From assembly GCA_964498075.1 (NCBI GenBank), contig CAZCGA010000028.1, positions 1 through 56,387 of the forward strand: a stretch of 56,387 nucleotides of DNA, read 5' to 3'. How positions within the stretch are numbered: position 1 is the stretch's first letter; each line of letters begins with the position of its first letter. The DNA comes from CAZCGA01 sp964498075. GTDB taxonomy: Bacteria > Desulfobacterota > Binatia > HRBIN30. Position numbers and translations under genes: made by a program. The notes below the pieces were generated by a model, which worked only from the letters and a program-made list of their open reading frames with translations, searched no databases and was not told the origin of the DNA. Positions 16,744-25,944 of the stretch are shown here, one piece after another.

Positions 16744-17677
16744 TGTACTCATTGAGCGTCGAAGGCGGTAGGCGCTTGGAGATCCGACGCACGACCTGCG
16801 CGCTGCCGCCGTGCTCGTTCACGAAGCTGCAGACCTTACGCTGAAAGCTCTTCCAGAGCCGATCCGCCACGCGGAACGCCAGGGCGCTGCCGAGGATGCG
16901 AGTGCCGCCGGTCACGCGGTCGAGGCCGCGGGTAAAGAACCAAGATCCGCCGTCGGCGTCGGGGCGAAAGCCAAACTGGCGGTTCCCACTGACTGGATGG
17001 GTTCCGGGGCCGCTTCCCCTCGGCCCTTTCAAGGTCGTGAAGATCCAGCCCTGCGGGCAGTGCGCGCTCACCACCACGCCGGCATGGTCGGTGATCCACC
17101 ACATCTTGCAATCGATCTTGATCACCGCACCCAACGCGACTGGGGCGTTCCACCGCGGTCCGTCGACCTCCCTGTCCATGCAGGTGAAGCGTGCATACCG
17201 CGAGTCGATGAAGTCGTTCAGATGCACACGGATGTGGTGGAGCAGCTGCGCCGGCGTGAGAGCCGCGCCGCCCAGGGACGGCATCCGGGCGACGCGCACG
17301 GGGTAGAAGTCGTGATTGACGTAGCCGACGGTATCGCGCACAAACTCGCGATTCTCACGACTCAGCGACTCTTCGATGTATTGCACCTCGAAGCGGCGCT
17401 TCCACAGCTCATCGACCAGCTCGACTGATGGTTGAAACCTCGCGAGCTGAACCCAAAAGGGGTCGTCGTGTTGGTGCTCCCAATCGTCCACGAACTTCTG
17501 ATCTGATTCCTCCAGGAACGATGCGCTCCCCCAGCCGTAAACGTAGTCGGCGAGTGCAAAGCCCACGCGCCAGCCGCGCTCGCGAAGGCTGAGATCGGCT
17601 TCTCGAGCACGCGACAGATCGTCGCGAAGATGGCGCCACAAGGACGAGTGGCGCTGCCGTACGCTTGTCCACGACAT
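16613..17677 (-). CDS. Hypothetical protein downstream of AAA regulator
   Basis: 354 residues, start ATG 17677 with GGGAGGAG upstream, only 3 bp after the stop of the AAA regulator, so surely co-transcribed. The sequence is soluble-looking (WRHLRDDLSRAREADL, DDPFWVQLARFQPSVELVDELWKRRFEV). A middle part (PRWNAPVALGAVIKID, WIFTTLKGPRGSGPGTHP) and a basic Arg/Ala-rich tail follow. I do not recognise the family. The last ~43 codons overlap the convergent oxidoreductase gene; the proline/arginine-rich tail is probably read-through of a lost stop rather than functional protein. Confidence 0.6.
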   Translation of the reverse strand: MSWTSVRQRHSSLWRHLRDDLSRAREADLSLRERGWRVGFALADYVYGWGSASFLEESDQKFVDDWEHQHDDPFWVQLARFQPSVELVDELWKRRFEVQYIEESLSRENREFVRDTVGYVNHDFYPVRVARMPSLGGAALTPAQLLHHIRVHLNDFIDSRYARFTCMDREVDGPRWNAPVALGAVIKIDCKMWWITDHAGVVVSAHCPQGWIFTTLKGPRGSGPGTHPVSGNRQFGFRPDADGGSWFFTRGLDRVTGGTRILGSALAFRVADRLWKSFQRKVCSFVNEHGGSAQVVRRISKRLPPSTLNEYITMWSSEAVVRYHPPPVEGACATASARVRGGYSRRAPPQRGTP

Positions 17678-17680
17678 CGT

Positions 17681-20600
17681 TCACTCCTCCCTACCATCAC
17701 CCAGCGGAGCGAAGGACCAGCGGACGGTGCGCACCGGGTCGGCAACGTAGGTACAGAAGTATCCGGTCTTGACACTGCTCGCGAGGTGGCGGCCCAAAGC
17801 GGGATGCTGCGCGCGGATCTTCTGTACGACGTCCTTGATGCGCTTGGTGACCATCAGCCGCGCGCGTTCGGCGTGGGAACCGGCCTTGCGATCACGACCG
17901 CCAAGGCCAACCGCGCCTGCCAGCTGGGTCGCGATGAACGCGATCTCCTCCCGCAATCGGGCCGCGCGTCCGATGTCGTTGAACTCTTCGGCCTCATCGA
18001 GTTCAGCGCGCAGCTCCTCGAGGCGCTGTTTGTACTCAGCCTTGGCCGTGGCATCGAGAATGGGCATGCCCGCGTCGATGACCGAACGCGGTGCCGCCGC
18101 GGGCATGGTTGCTTCAGCAGTGGCGTCATCCGTCACCACAGGCAGCAAATCGACCACATGAAACTCCCGTCCGGGATGCTGCAACAGTTGCGCGAGGTAC
18201 CGGACGCCTTTCCCATCCCGCAAACGCACAACCCGCCCTTCGAACGTGACGGTCCAGTAGTCCCCTTCGCGGCAAAAGACGTTCATCTCTTGCGTCTGGT
18301 CTGCCGTGTCTCCCTGCCGATGGTCGATCGGAGGCAGTCGACGATCCTCCTCGGGAGCGGACAGCGTGGGCAGCAGACCGGCGACCTTATGTTCGAGAGC
18401 CTTCATGCCAAGGGTCTGTGCCGTTGTCAGAGCTTGCGTCAGCAAGTAGTGGGCGCGAGGGCGATCACCGCGCCGATTGCGGGCGAGCAGCATGGCGCCG
18501 TAGGCGTACTCGGTGTGTGCAGTGCAGGGTGCGGTGCGGAGCCGGCGGTTGGCGGCCAAAGCCGCTTCGAAGTGCCGCTCGGCATCATTCCAGTTGGACA
18601 TGGCCGCCGCCAGCCAGCCGAGGAAGCGTCCCGCCGAGCCCCAGCAGGAAGTTCCACCCAGGCCGACCACATTGTGGCCAGCGAACGGGAGGAGCAGTGC
18701 GTACAAGGTTTCTGCCCGTCCGGCGTCTGCAAGCGCGGCGCACACTTCGGCGGCTTCGGCGATTGACCGTAGCCAGACCGCATCCTCGGCGATGTCGGCA
18801 AAGTCGTGCGTCGCCAGATACTCGAACTCGCTGCGCGCCGCCGTGTGTTGGCCGAGCACTGTATAGAAGAGGGCCAACTGCGTGCGCAGGGTCAGCATCG
18901 TGGGATGCCGCTCCAGCGCTGCCTTCAACACGGCTGCCATGGCTTCAAGCTCTTCCATACGACCCTGCTCGAGACGCAGCGCGGAGAGCTGGAGGCTGAA
19001 GTGGAGGTTCGCGGAGGTCCGGCCGTGGCGCCCCTGCTCGCGGGCCGCGTGCATCAAGCGCTCACATTCCTCGAAGCGCCCGTCGAGCATCGCCCGCATC
19101 GCGCGTTGGACCCCCACCGCCCACAGCAAGAAAGGCTGCCGGGTCTCTTCCGCCAGTCGCGCGAAGGCCGCGGCGTCGAGCTCCATGCGCTCGACCTCTC
19201 CCACCTCCAAGAGATCGAGGACACGAATACCGTACCCGGCGGCTGCCAAGGCGCGATTCCCCGCCTGCGTGGCGGCGCCGATCCACTCCGTGGCCATGGC
19301 CACTCGCTGCTCGACGTTGCGCGCTCCCCAGATGGCCGTGTGACCGAGACTCAAGACGAAGGCCAGGGTTTCTGGATCGTCGAGACGACGAGCGGCAGCG
19401 ACGGCCTCGTCGATCAACGCGGCACGGCGGGCGGCGGGCGCGATGAAGTACAGCTCCACGGCCAGCCGGCTCACCACGCGAGCCCGCAGCGCGCTGTCGT
19501 TCTCGCCGAGGGTGGCCAGCGTTTCTTCCAACAGGTTGACGACCTCGGCGTCGAACAGGCGCGTGCCGGAGGGATTGAAATGGGCCACCTCGTTCACGCC
19601 GGCCCAGGCGCCGCCGAAGCCGAGCGCGGCGTGCGCCAGCAGCGGTGCAGCCGGTTCCTTGCGGCGCTCTGCGAGCAGCCGCCGCGCGCTGCTCGCCGCC
19701 AGGCGAAACGTCTCTTGCGCCCGCTTGCGGTCCTTGGCGATGTTCTGCGCGTCCCCCAGCGCCAAGAGCAGCTCACAGCGCTGGGCCTCGTCGACGGCTC
19801 CAACCCGGCCGAGCGCCGCGAGCGTCAACTCGTAGAGACGCGCGGCTTCTTCAAACGCCAGCAACGCCCAAGCGCGATCGGCAGCCGCACGCGCGTAGTG
19901 CACCGCTTTCGCAGGATCACCTTCAGGCCACGCCGCAAACATATGATGCGCCAGCTCCGCAAGCTGGTCTTCTCGGTCGGGCAAACGCTCGATGACGTGG
20001 GCGATCTGGTAGTGCCACTGCGCACGCTGCGCAGCGCTGATCCGGTCATACAAGGTCTCACGAATCAGCGCGTGCGCAAAGCGAAAGCCGTCGGCTCTGC
20101 CCGGAGCTTCGGTCAGCACCGCGGCGTCGAGGCCTTCACTCAGCATGGCCGAGGCGCGTTCCTTCCCCAATGCCCCTTCGAGAACATCGCCGCGCACTTC
20201 GCGCCCGATGACGGCTGCCACGCCGAGGGCGTCGACGGCGTCCGGTGACACCGCGGCGAGACGACGACCGATCACGGCGCGCACAGTGTCGGGGATCACG
20301 ATGCCGACCGCCGTGTCGCTGCCCGGCCCCAGACGACCTTCGGCCATCAGCATGCGAACGATCTCGGACACGAACAGCGGGTTCCCCTCCGTCCGGTCGC
20401 GCAAGGCCGCGACCAACGTGTGCGGTGCGGGTGCGTGCGCAACGTTCACGATGAACTGCGCGACCTCCTCCTCACTGAGGCCGGCCAGGGTGAGCTGCTC
20501 GGTCGCCGGGCCGCGCAGGACCTCGGCAAGCGTTTCGCCGAGCCCGGGCGCGGTGTGCGGGCCGACGCTGCGGTAGGCGCCCAGCACCATCAACGGCACG

Positions 20601-21142
20601 TCGCGCATTTCGCGCACAACGAACTGCAGCAGCAGCAAGGATGACTGGTCGGCACCATGCAGGTCGTCGATGATCACCACCAGCGGCGTGCGTCTCGCGG
20701 TGTCGACGAGGAGGCGGCACACCGCATCGAACAGCCAGAAACGCGCTTGCGCGGACTCGACGTCCGCCACTGCGGCGTTGGGCACAGAGCCGTGCAACTG
20801 TGGGACGAGATGTCGGAGCATCCCGCCACCGGAGCCCAGCACGGCATCGAGGCGGTCCGGCTCGAGGGCGTTGCTGCAGACGCGGGCGATTTGCACCCAC
20901 GGCCAGAAGGCCGGCGCTCCCTCACCTTCATAGCAGCGGCCCCACACCACCTGCGCCCCGCGCTGCAGCGCGTAGGTAGCGATCTCCTCTGCCGTGCGTG
21001 TCTTGCCGGCGCCCGGCTCACCGCCCAGCAATACGCAGCGGCTGCTGCCCGCCAGAGCTTCATCGACGGCCGTCCGCAGCACCGACATCTCGCTGTCGCG
21101 CCCGACGAACAGGCTTCTTGCTGCCGGCTGCGGCGATTCCAT
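17681..21142 (-). CDS. Large AAA+/TPR signal-transduction regulator with C-terminal output module
   Basis: 1153 residues from ATG 21142; the upstream extension to 21256 runs through a gene scar. Order: short lead, FVGRDSEM, Walker A GEPGAGKT (41-48), the family motif RGAQVVWGRCYEGEGAPAFW, Walker B LVVIIDDLHGAD (~154-164). An ~80-residue helical ATPase lid and a long TPR-like region (residues ~390-920) follow. The last ~200 residues are the module REGDYWTVTFEG, RLRDGKGVRYLAQLLQHPG, a coiled-coil insert, ERARLMVTKRIKDVVQKI and TGYFCTY. This is the general plan of STAND/MalT-like ATPases, in which ligand binding and ATP control an output domain. The output module is not a named HTH that I recognise. 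Confidence 0.8.
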   Translation of the reverse strand: MESPQPAARSLFVGRDSEMSVLRTAVDEALAGSSRCVLLGGEPGAGKTRTAEEIATYALQRGAQVVWGRCYEGEGAPAFWPWVQIARVCSNALEPDRLDAVLGSGGGMLRHLVPQLHGSVPNAAVADVESAQARFWLFDAVCRLLVDTARRTPLVVIIDDLHGADQSSLLLLQFVVREMRDVPLMVLGAYRSVGPHTAPGLGETLAEVLRGPATEQLTLAGLSEEEVAQFIVNVAHAPAPHTLVAALRDRTEGNPLFVSEIVRMLMAEGRLGPGSDTAVGIVIPDTVRAVIGRRLAAVSPDAVDALGVAAVIGREVRGDVLEGALGKERASAMLSEGLDAAVLTEAPGRADGFRFAHALIRETLYDRISAAQRAQWHYQIAHVIERLPDREDQLAELAHHMFAAWPEGDPAKAVHYARAAADRAWALLAFEEAARLYELTLAALGRVGAVDEAQRCELLLALGDAQNIAKDRKRAQETFRLAASSARRLLAERRKEPAAPLLAHAALGFGGAWAGVNEVAHFNPSGTRLFDAEVVNLLEETLATLGENDSALRARVVSRLAVELYFIAPAARRAALIDEAVAAARRLDDPETLAFVLSLGHTAIWGARNVEQRVAMATEWIGAATQAGNRALAAAGYGIRVLDLLEVGEVERMELDAAAFARLAEETRQPFLLWAVGVQRAMRAMLDGRFEECERLMHAAREQGRHGRTSANLHFSLQLSALRLEQGRMEELEAMAAVLKAALERHPTMLTLRTQLALFYTVLGQHTAARSEFEYLATHDFADIAEDAVWLRSIAEAAEVCAALADAGRAETLYALLLPFAGHNVVGLGGTSCWGSAGRFLGWLAAAMSNWNDAERHFEAALAANRRLRTAPCTAHTEYAYGAMLLARNRRGDRPRAHYLLTQALTTAQTLGMKALEHKVAGLLPTLSAPEEDRRLPPIDHRQGDTADQTQEMNVFCREGDYWTVTFEGRVVRLRDGKGVRYLAQLLQHPGREFHVVDLLPVVTDDATAEATMPAAAPRSVIDAGMPILDATAKAEYKQRLEELRAELDEAEEFNDIGRAARLREEIAFIATQLAGAVGLGGRDRKAGSHAERARLMVTKRIKDVVQKIRAQHPALGRHLASSVKTGYFCTYVADPVRTVRWSFAPLGDGREE

Positions 21143-21243
21143 GCCCTCTCTCGCTCTGCTCACGACCGAGCGCTCGATCAATACAACAGCTGCCAACGGG
21201 GTGCCAAGCGCACCTCCGAGTCTGGCGGGTACCCGAACGCCCT

Positions 21244-21336
21244 TCAAGACTCCCACGCGACCAGCTGGTCGGGCAGGCGCTCGCGCAACTGCGGCACGAG
21301 ATGCGCGAGATCACCAGCGCCGGAGCCGAGCGCGGC
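21244..21336 (-). pseudogene. Deletion scar of a fourth AAA regulator paralogue
   Basis: 31 codons including the stop. Residues 1-23 (AALGSGAGDL, then HLVPQLRERLPD) match the segment just after the ATPase P-loop region in the AAA protein at 22360-25944 (AALGWGGAEL, LVPELRERLPD). They run directly into PDQLVAWES-stop, which matches that protein's last residues PDEAVAWKS-stop. About 1000 intervening codons are missing. The GCCCGAC shared at the junction suggests deletion between short repeats. Confidence 0.65.
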
Positions 21337-21422
21337 AAACCACCGGCACAGAAATCCCGAGCAGGGCGCGCTGGTTGTCTCGTACGCCTACGTCGAGTAG
21401 TGTCGAGGACGACAGGGCTGGG

Positions 21423-21821
21423 ATGAACGATTCTGAAGTCATTCGGACCATCTGCGACGCGATCCCCGACGTGATGGTGGTCTACCAGTTCGGCTCGACC
21501 GTCGCCGGTCCGACCCACGACCGCAGCGACCTCGATCTCGCGGTCCTCGCTCCGCGCGCCCTCGACCCGGTGCAGCGTTTCGACCTGCAGGAACGGCTCG
21601 CGCAACTCCTCCGGTGTGACGTTGACCTTGTAGACCTGCGCGCCGCGTCCACCGTGATGCGCATGCAGGTGATCTCCCGAGGCACCGTGCTCGCCGTCTT
21701 CGACGCCGCTGAGAAGGAACGTTTCGAGACCTACACCTATTCCGCGTACGCGCGCCTCAACGAGGAACGCAAGGCGATTCTTCAGCAGATCGAGCGGGAG
21801 CGGACGGTTTATGGCCGATGA
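21423..21821 (+). CDS. mntA: MntA-like nucleotidyltransferase antitoxin
   Basis: 132 residues, the normal length. It carries the minimal nucleotidyltransferase signature GS-x10-DxD: GSTVAGPTHDRSDLDLAV. In the MntA/HepT systems this protein AMPylates or oligo-AMPylates its HEPN partner and so neutralises it. The stop lies within the start of the HepT-like gene (11-bp overlap), the usual arrangement. Start ATG 21423 is close to GGGCTGGG; no strong ribosome-binding site. Confidence 0.85.
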   Translation: MNDSEVIRTICDAIPDVMVVYQFGSTVAGPTHDRSDLDLAVLAPRALDPVQRFDLQERLAQLLRCDVDLVDLRAASTVMRMQVISRGTVLAVFDAAEKERFETYTYSAYARLNEERKAILQQIERERTVYGR

Positions 21822-22236
21822 CGTGCTCCTCAACAAGGTGGCCATCATCGAGCGCTGCGTCACCCGCGTGCGCGAAGAGTATGCGGACAACGAGGCGAAC
21901 CTGCTCGGCAACCAAACCCGCCAGGATGCGATCATCTTGAATCTGCAGCGGGCCTGTGAGGCGGCGATCGACCTCGCCATGCATCTCGTCCGCATCCACC
22001 ATCTTGGCATTCCGCAAGAGACCCGCGAAGGCTTTGCAATGCTCCGCGATGCGCGGCGACTCCCGGCCGATCTGGCCGATCGGATGGCCCGGATGGTGGG
22101 CTTCCGCAACATCGCCGTCCACGATTACCACAAGCTCGATCTGCAGATCGTGAAGAGCATCGTGACGACGCGTCTGGACGACTTTCTCGAATTCACCCGC
22201 GCGGTGTTGGCGGCTTCGGCTGGTCAAATTCCCTAG
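21811..22236 (+). CDS. hepT: HepT-like HEPN ribonuclease toxin
   Basis: 141 residues, all helical in character. The HEPN catalytic motif R-x4-H-x-Y is present as RNIAVHDY near residue 110, including the tyrosine that MntA modifies. With the upstream MntA-like gene it forms a type VII toxin-antitoxin pair. It lies between two AAA regulators transcribed on the opposite strand. Confidence 0.88.
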   Translation: MADDVLLNKVAIIERCVTRVREEYADNEANLLGNQTRQDAIILNLQRACEAAIDLAMHLVRIHHLGIPQETREGFAMLRDARRLPADLADRMARMVGFRNIAVHDYHKLDLQIVKSIVTTRLDDFLEFTRAVLAASAGQIP

Positions 22237-22359
22237 TCAGCCTGTCGGACTTGGCAGCCCGGCGACCCAACGGGGAGCGGGCCATAGAAATAACGCCGGC
22301 CGCAGGCCCTAGGGAGGCGCTCCCCAACCCCTGCCCGTCGGCGGTGGCGCTGCCGGCCC

Positions 22360-25300
22360 TCAAGACTTCCACGCCACCGCTTCGTCGGGCGGCGGCGTGT
22401 AGGTGCACACGTAGCCCGTCTTCACGCAGGCGCGCAGGTGGTGCGCGAGAGGCGGATGGATCTTGCCGATTGTCTTCAACGCGTCCTTGATGCGTTTGGT
22501 CACCGTCAGTCGCGCCCGCTCGGCGTTCGTCCCGACCTTCCGGTCTTTGCCGTGCAGCCCGACCGCGGCGCTCAGCTGTTCGCTGATGAAGTCGATCTCC
22601 GCCTGGAGCCTCTCCATGCGCCCCAGGTCGTTGAAGCCCTCCGCCTCTTCGAGCTCGTCGCGCAGCTCGTGCAGCCGGGCGCGATACTCGGCCTTCGCAT
22701 GCGCGTCCAACACGGGTTCGTGAATTGTGTTCGTGCGTTGTGACTCGTGGATCGAGAACCGTTCTTGGTGAGCCGCTGACGGCTGATCGCTGACAGCTGA
22801 CAGCTCTGTGACCAGATCGAGCGCCAGGAACTCCTGATCCGGATGGCGCAGCAAGTGGGCGAGGTACTGGAGGCCCTTCGTATCCTTCAGGCGCACGGTC
22901 GAGCCGGTGTAGGCAAGGGTCCAGTACTGTCCTTCGCGGCGGAAGATGCCGGTCTCTGGTTGCCGGTCTCTGGTCTCCAGTTTCTCGTCTCTGGTTTCTG
23001 GTTGCTGAATGCTGACGGCTGAGAGCTGGCTGCTGCTCCTTGACTGATCGGTGATGGCGGATGGCGGAGTGCTCTCCAAGAGACCCGCAACTCTTTCCTC
23101 GAGGCTCTTCATGTCGAGCTCGTGCGCGGTGGCGAGCGCGCGGCTTAGGAGATCGCGTCCCTTCGCGTGGTCGCCCGGCTCACCGCCGGCTAATAGTGCG
23201 CGTGCGTACTCGTACTGCGTGTACGCCAGCCACGGCCGCGCGCGCATACGCGTATTGATCGCCAGCGCCGTTTCGAAGTGTCGGACGGCGTCGGCTCGCC
23301 GCTCGAGCAGCGCGGCCAAGGTGCCGAGGTAGTGCGCGACGGGGCCGTGGTAGATGCAACTGGATGGCACAACGACCGTCCGCAGTTCGAACGGCGACAG
23401 CAGCGCGTACAGTTGCGCGGCACGCGGCGCGTCCGCGAGGATCGTGCACGTCGCGGCGAGCTGGCCGACGGCCATCAGCCAGTTTTGGTCAAGCGGCAGC
23501 TCGCGGAAGCCGGTTGCCGCGAAGCGCTCGAACCAGACGCGGGCTTCGTCCTCCAGCCCGAGCACGGCGGCAATGTGCGCGACGCTGGTGCTCACGACTG
23601 GCAGAGCCGGATACTCGCTGGCGTAGGCGCGCATCATCTGCCCGACGGCTTCCAACGTATCGCGCCGCCCCTGCGTTATGCCGAGGGTGAGCGTCTGCGT
23701 CGCGTAGCCCACCACGGCCCCTGGGGTGATTGCCTGGCCAATGGCGAGCGCCGCCTGCGCTTGTCGTTCTCCCTCCGCAAAGCGGCCTTCGAGTATGAGC
23801 AATGATGCGCGCACCGCCCCGTTTACCCAGTGGCAGAAGGGTTGTCGGAGCTTCTCAGCCAGGTGCTGGCGCGTCGCCAGCACTGCATCGAACGCGGTGC
23901 GGTCCCCGACCTCGAGGAAAGCATCGCACCGCCACGCGTGTCCGTGGAAGACCATTTCGAGATCTGGAAGAGGTTCTGCAGTTTCGATGATCTCGGCCGC
24001 GATCGCCACGCGCTCATCCCAGGTGTGCGATCCGTAGCAAGTGGCGTGGCGTGCATTGAGGGCAGCGACGAGCGTGACCGGGTCGCCAATTCTCCGTGCG
24101 AGGTCCAATGCGTGTTGGCTGGCCGCTTCCTGCCGTTCATGGTCGCCAGAGAACACCAGCGAGAGCGCAAGCCGCGCCAACAGCTGCGCTTCGGTCGCCG
24201 TGTCACTGCCGTTCCACTGCGTCAGGGCGCTCTCGATCAACTCCACTTGCACCCGATCCAGTGCACCATCGCCCCACGCCAACTTGGTGCCGAAGTGTAA
24301 CGCCGCAGTCGCCAACTCATCCCGGAGGCCCAGGCGTTTGGCCAACTCCGCAGCGCGCAGCAACGTCTGCTTGCTCACGTCGAGGTCGCCGGCCGCATTC
24401 TGCGCCACGCCGAGCTTGACGAGGACGGAACAGCGCACCGCGTCTCCTTCAGCATCGCTGGCGCAACCCGCGAGCGCCAGTTGGTACAATCGTATGGCCT
24501 CTTCGTACGCCATCGAGGCCATGGCGCGCTCGCCGGCGCGGCGTGCGTAAGCCACCGCCTTGGCAGTATCAGCCTCGACGCTGACCCGATCGGTGCCAGC
24601 CCCAGCTTGGAAGAAGTGATACGCCAGCTCGGCGAGGTGCTCGTCCGCATCGCGCCGCTGTTCCAGCACCTCGCCGACGCGCCGGTGCAGCTGCTGCCGC
24701 TGCGGGTTCCCCAATTCCTCGTAGAGCGTCTCACGCATGACGGCATGCGCGAAACGGTAGCGACCGCCGCGCTCCAGCCCTTCTCCGACGATACCCGCGG
24801 CCGCTGCTTCATCGAGTGCCGCGAACACGCTGGCGTCGGCGGCTACGCGCGCGTCGGCAGCGACGACGGTCTCGACCACGTCGCGGTGGAACTCGCGGCC
24901 GATGACTGCGGCGACGTTCAGCGCCGCGCGACACGTCGACGACAACGGCGCAACTCGGTGACGCACGACGGCGCGCACACTGTCCGGTACGGGGAGCGAA
25001 CGCAGCGCCTGTGAATCGGCCAGCGCGCTTTGGTCGTGTCGCGCCAGCAACAGGCGCACGTACTCTCCCGCGAACAACGGGTTGCCCTCAGTTTGCTGGT
25101 ACACGGCCGCAACCATTGATTGCGCCGGCCGCACGCCGCTCGTCCGCTCAACGAGCTCCGCCACCTCCTCCAGGCTGAGACCGGACAGTGTCAGCCGCTC
25201 GACGCCGGGCAGGCGCAGCGCCTCCACCACCAGCTCCGTCAGCGGATGCCCGATCATCGCGGCACCGTCCCGATAGGTGCCGACCAGCAAGGTAGACACG

Positions 25301-25944
25301 TCACGCAGTTCGCGGGCGACAAACTCCAACAGCCGCAACGATGACCGATCGCCGCCGTGCAGGTCGTCGATGATGCAGACGAGCGGAGCTTGGCGCGACA
25401 GGTTTTCCAGAAAGCGGGCGACGCTCTCGAACAGCCGAAAGCGGGCTTGTGCCGAATCCGCTGCCGCGGCTGCATCGAGATCCGGTAGTCGTTCGCGCAG
25501 CTCGGGGACGAGTTGCGTCAGCTCGGCACCGCCCCAGCCGAGCGCCGCCCGCAGGGCGTCGTCCTGCAGACGCCGGCTAGCGGCGCGCAGCAGCTGCACC
25601 CACGGCCAGAAGGCCGGCGCACCTTCGCCCTCGTAGCAGCGGCCCCACAACACCTGCATACCGCGCTGGCTTGCGTGCGCCGCGACTTCTTCCGCCGTGC
25701 GCGTCTTGCCGATCCCTGCCTCGCCGGCGAGGAGGACGAGCCGACCGCGGCCGTCGAGCGTATCCGCCACCGCCGCGCGCAGCACACTCAACTCTCGCGC
25801 CCGGCCGACGAACGGCGCAACGCCGGTGGTGGCAAGGTCGGGACCGACTGCTCCGGGCTCGAAGGCAGATGCTCCAGCCTCGGACCTCGGAACCTCGCTT
25901 CGGCCGCTGCTGTCCGCGTCCGCGCCTGTCAGCCTACTTCTCAT
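22360..25944 (-). CDS. Large AAA+/TPR regulator with C-terminal output module (second paralogue)
   Basis: 1194 residues, start ATG 25944, overlapping the stop of the upstream paralogue by 11 bp. Walker A is GEAGIGKT (74-81), then QRGMQVLWGRCYEGEGAPAFW and Walker B LVCIIDDLHGGD. A helical TPR-like centre (AKAVAYARRAGERAMASMAYEEAIRLY) follows. The C-terminal module (FRREGQYWTLAYTG, RLKDTKGLQYLAHLLRHPDQEF, ERARLTVTKRIKDALKTI, VKTGYVCTY) is shared with 17681-21142 and 11617-12051. The link into this module and the one inside it are low-complexity (QPETRDEKLETRDRQPETG; SDQPSAAHQE). Probably a ligand- or stress-responsive regulator; output unknown. Confidence 0.8.
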   Translation of the reverse strand: MRSRLTGADADSSGRSEVPRSEAGASAFEPGAVGPDLATTGVAPFVGRARELSVLRAAVADTLDGRGRLVLLAGEAGIGKTRTAEEVAAHASQRGMQVLWGRCYEGEGAPAFWPWVQLLRAASRRLQDDALRAALGWGGAELTQLVPELRERLPDLDAAAAADSAQARFRLFESVARFLENLSRQAPLVCIIDDLHGGDRSSLRLLEFVARELRDVSTLLVGTYRDGAAMIGHPLTELVVEALRLPGVERLTLSGLSLEEVAELVERTSGVRPAQSMVAAVYQQTEGNPLFAGEYVRLLLARHDQSALADSQALRSLPVPDSVRAVVRHRVAPLSSTCRAALNVAAVIGREFHRDVVETVVAADARVAADASVFAALDEAAAAGIVGEGLERGGRYRFAHAVMRETLYEELGNPQRQQLHRRVGEVLEQRRDADEHLAELAYHFFQAGAGTDRVSVEADTAKAVAYARRAGERAMASMAYEEAIRLYQLALAGCASDAEGDAVRCSVLVKLGVAQNAAGDLDVSKQTLLRAAELAKRLGLRDELATAALHFGTKLAWGDGALDRVQVELIESALTQWNGSDTATEAQLLARLALSLVFSGDHERQEAASQHALDLARRIGDPVTLVAALNARHATCYGSHTWDERVAIAAEIIETAEPLPDLEMVFHGHAWRCDAFLEVGDRTAFDAVLATRQHLAEKLRQPFCHWVNGAVRASLLILEGRFAEGERQAQAALAIGQAITPGAVVGYATQTLTLGITQGRRDTLEAVGQMMRAYASEYPALPVVSTSVAHIAAVLGLEDEARVWFERFAATGFRELPLDQNWLMAVGQLAATCTILADAPRAAQLYALLSPFELRTVVVPSSCIYHGPVAHYLGTLAALLERRADAVRHFETALAINTRMRARPWLAYTQYEYARALLAGGEPGDHAKGRDLLSRALATAHELDMKSLEERVAGLLESTPPSAITDQSRSSSQLSAVSIQQPETRDEKLETRDRQPETGIFRREGQYWTLAYTGSTVRLKDTKGLQYLAHLLRHPDQEFLALDLVTELSAVSDQPSAAHQERFSIHESQRTNTIHEPVLDAHAKAEYRARLHELRDELEEAEGFNDLGRMERLQAEIDFISEQLSAAVGLHGKDRKVGTNAERARLTVTKRIKDALKTIGKIHPPLAHHLRACVKTGYVCTYTPPPDEAVAWKS

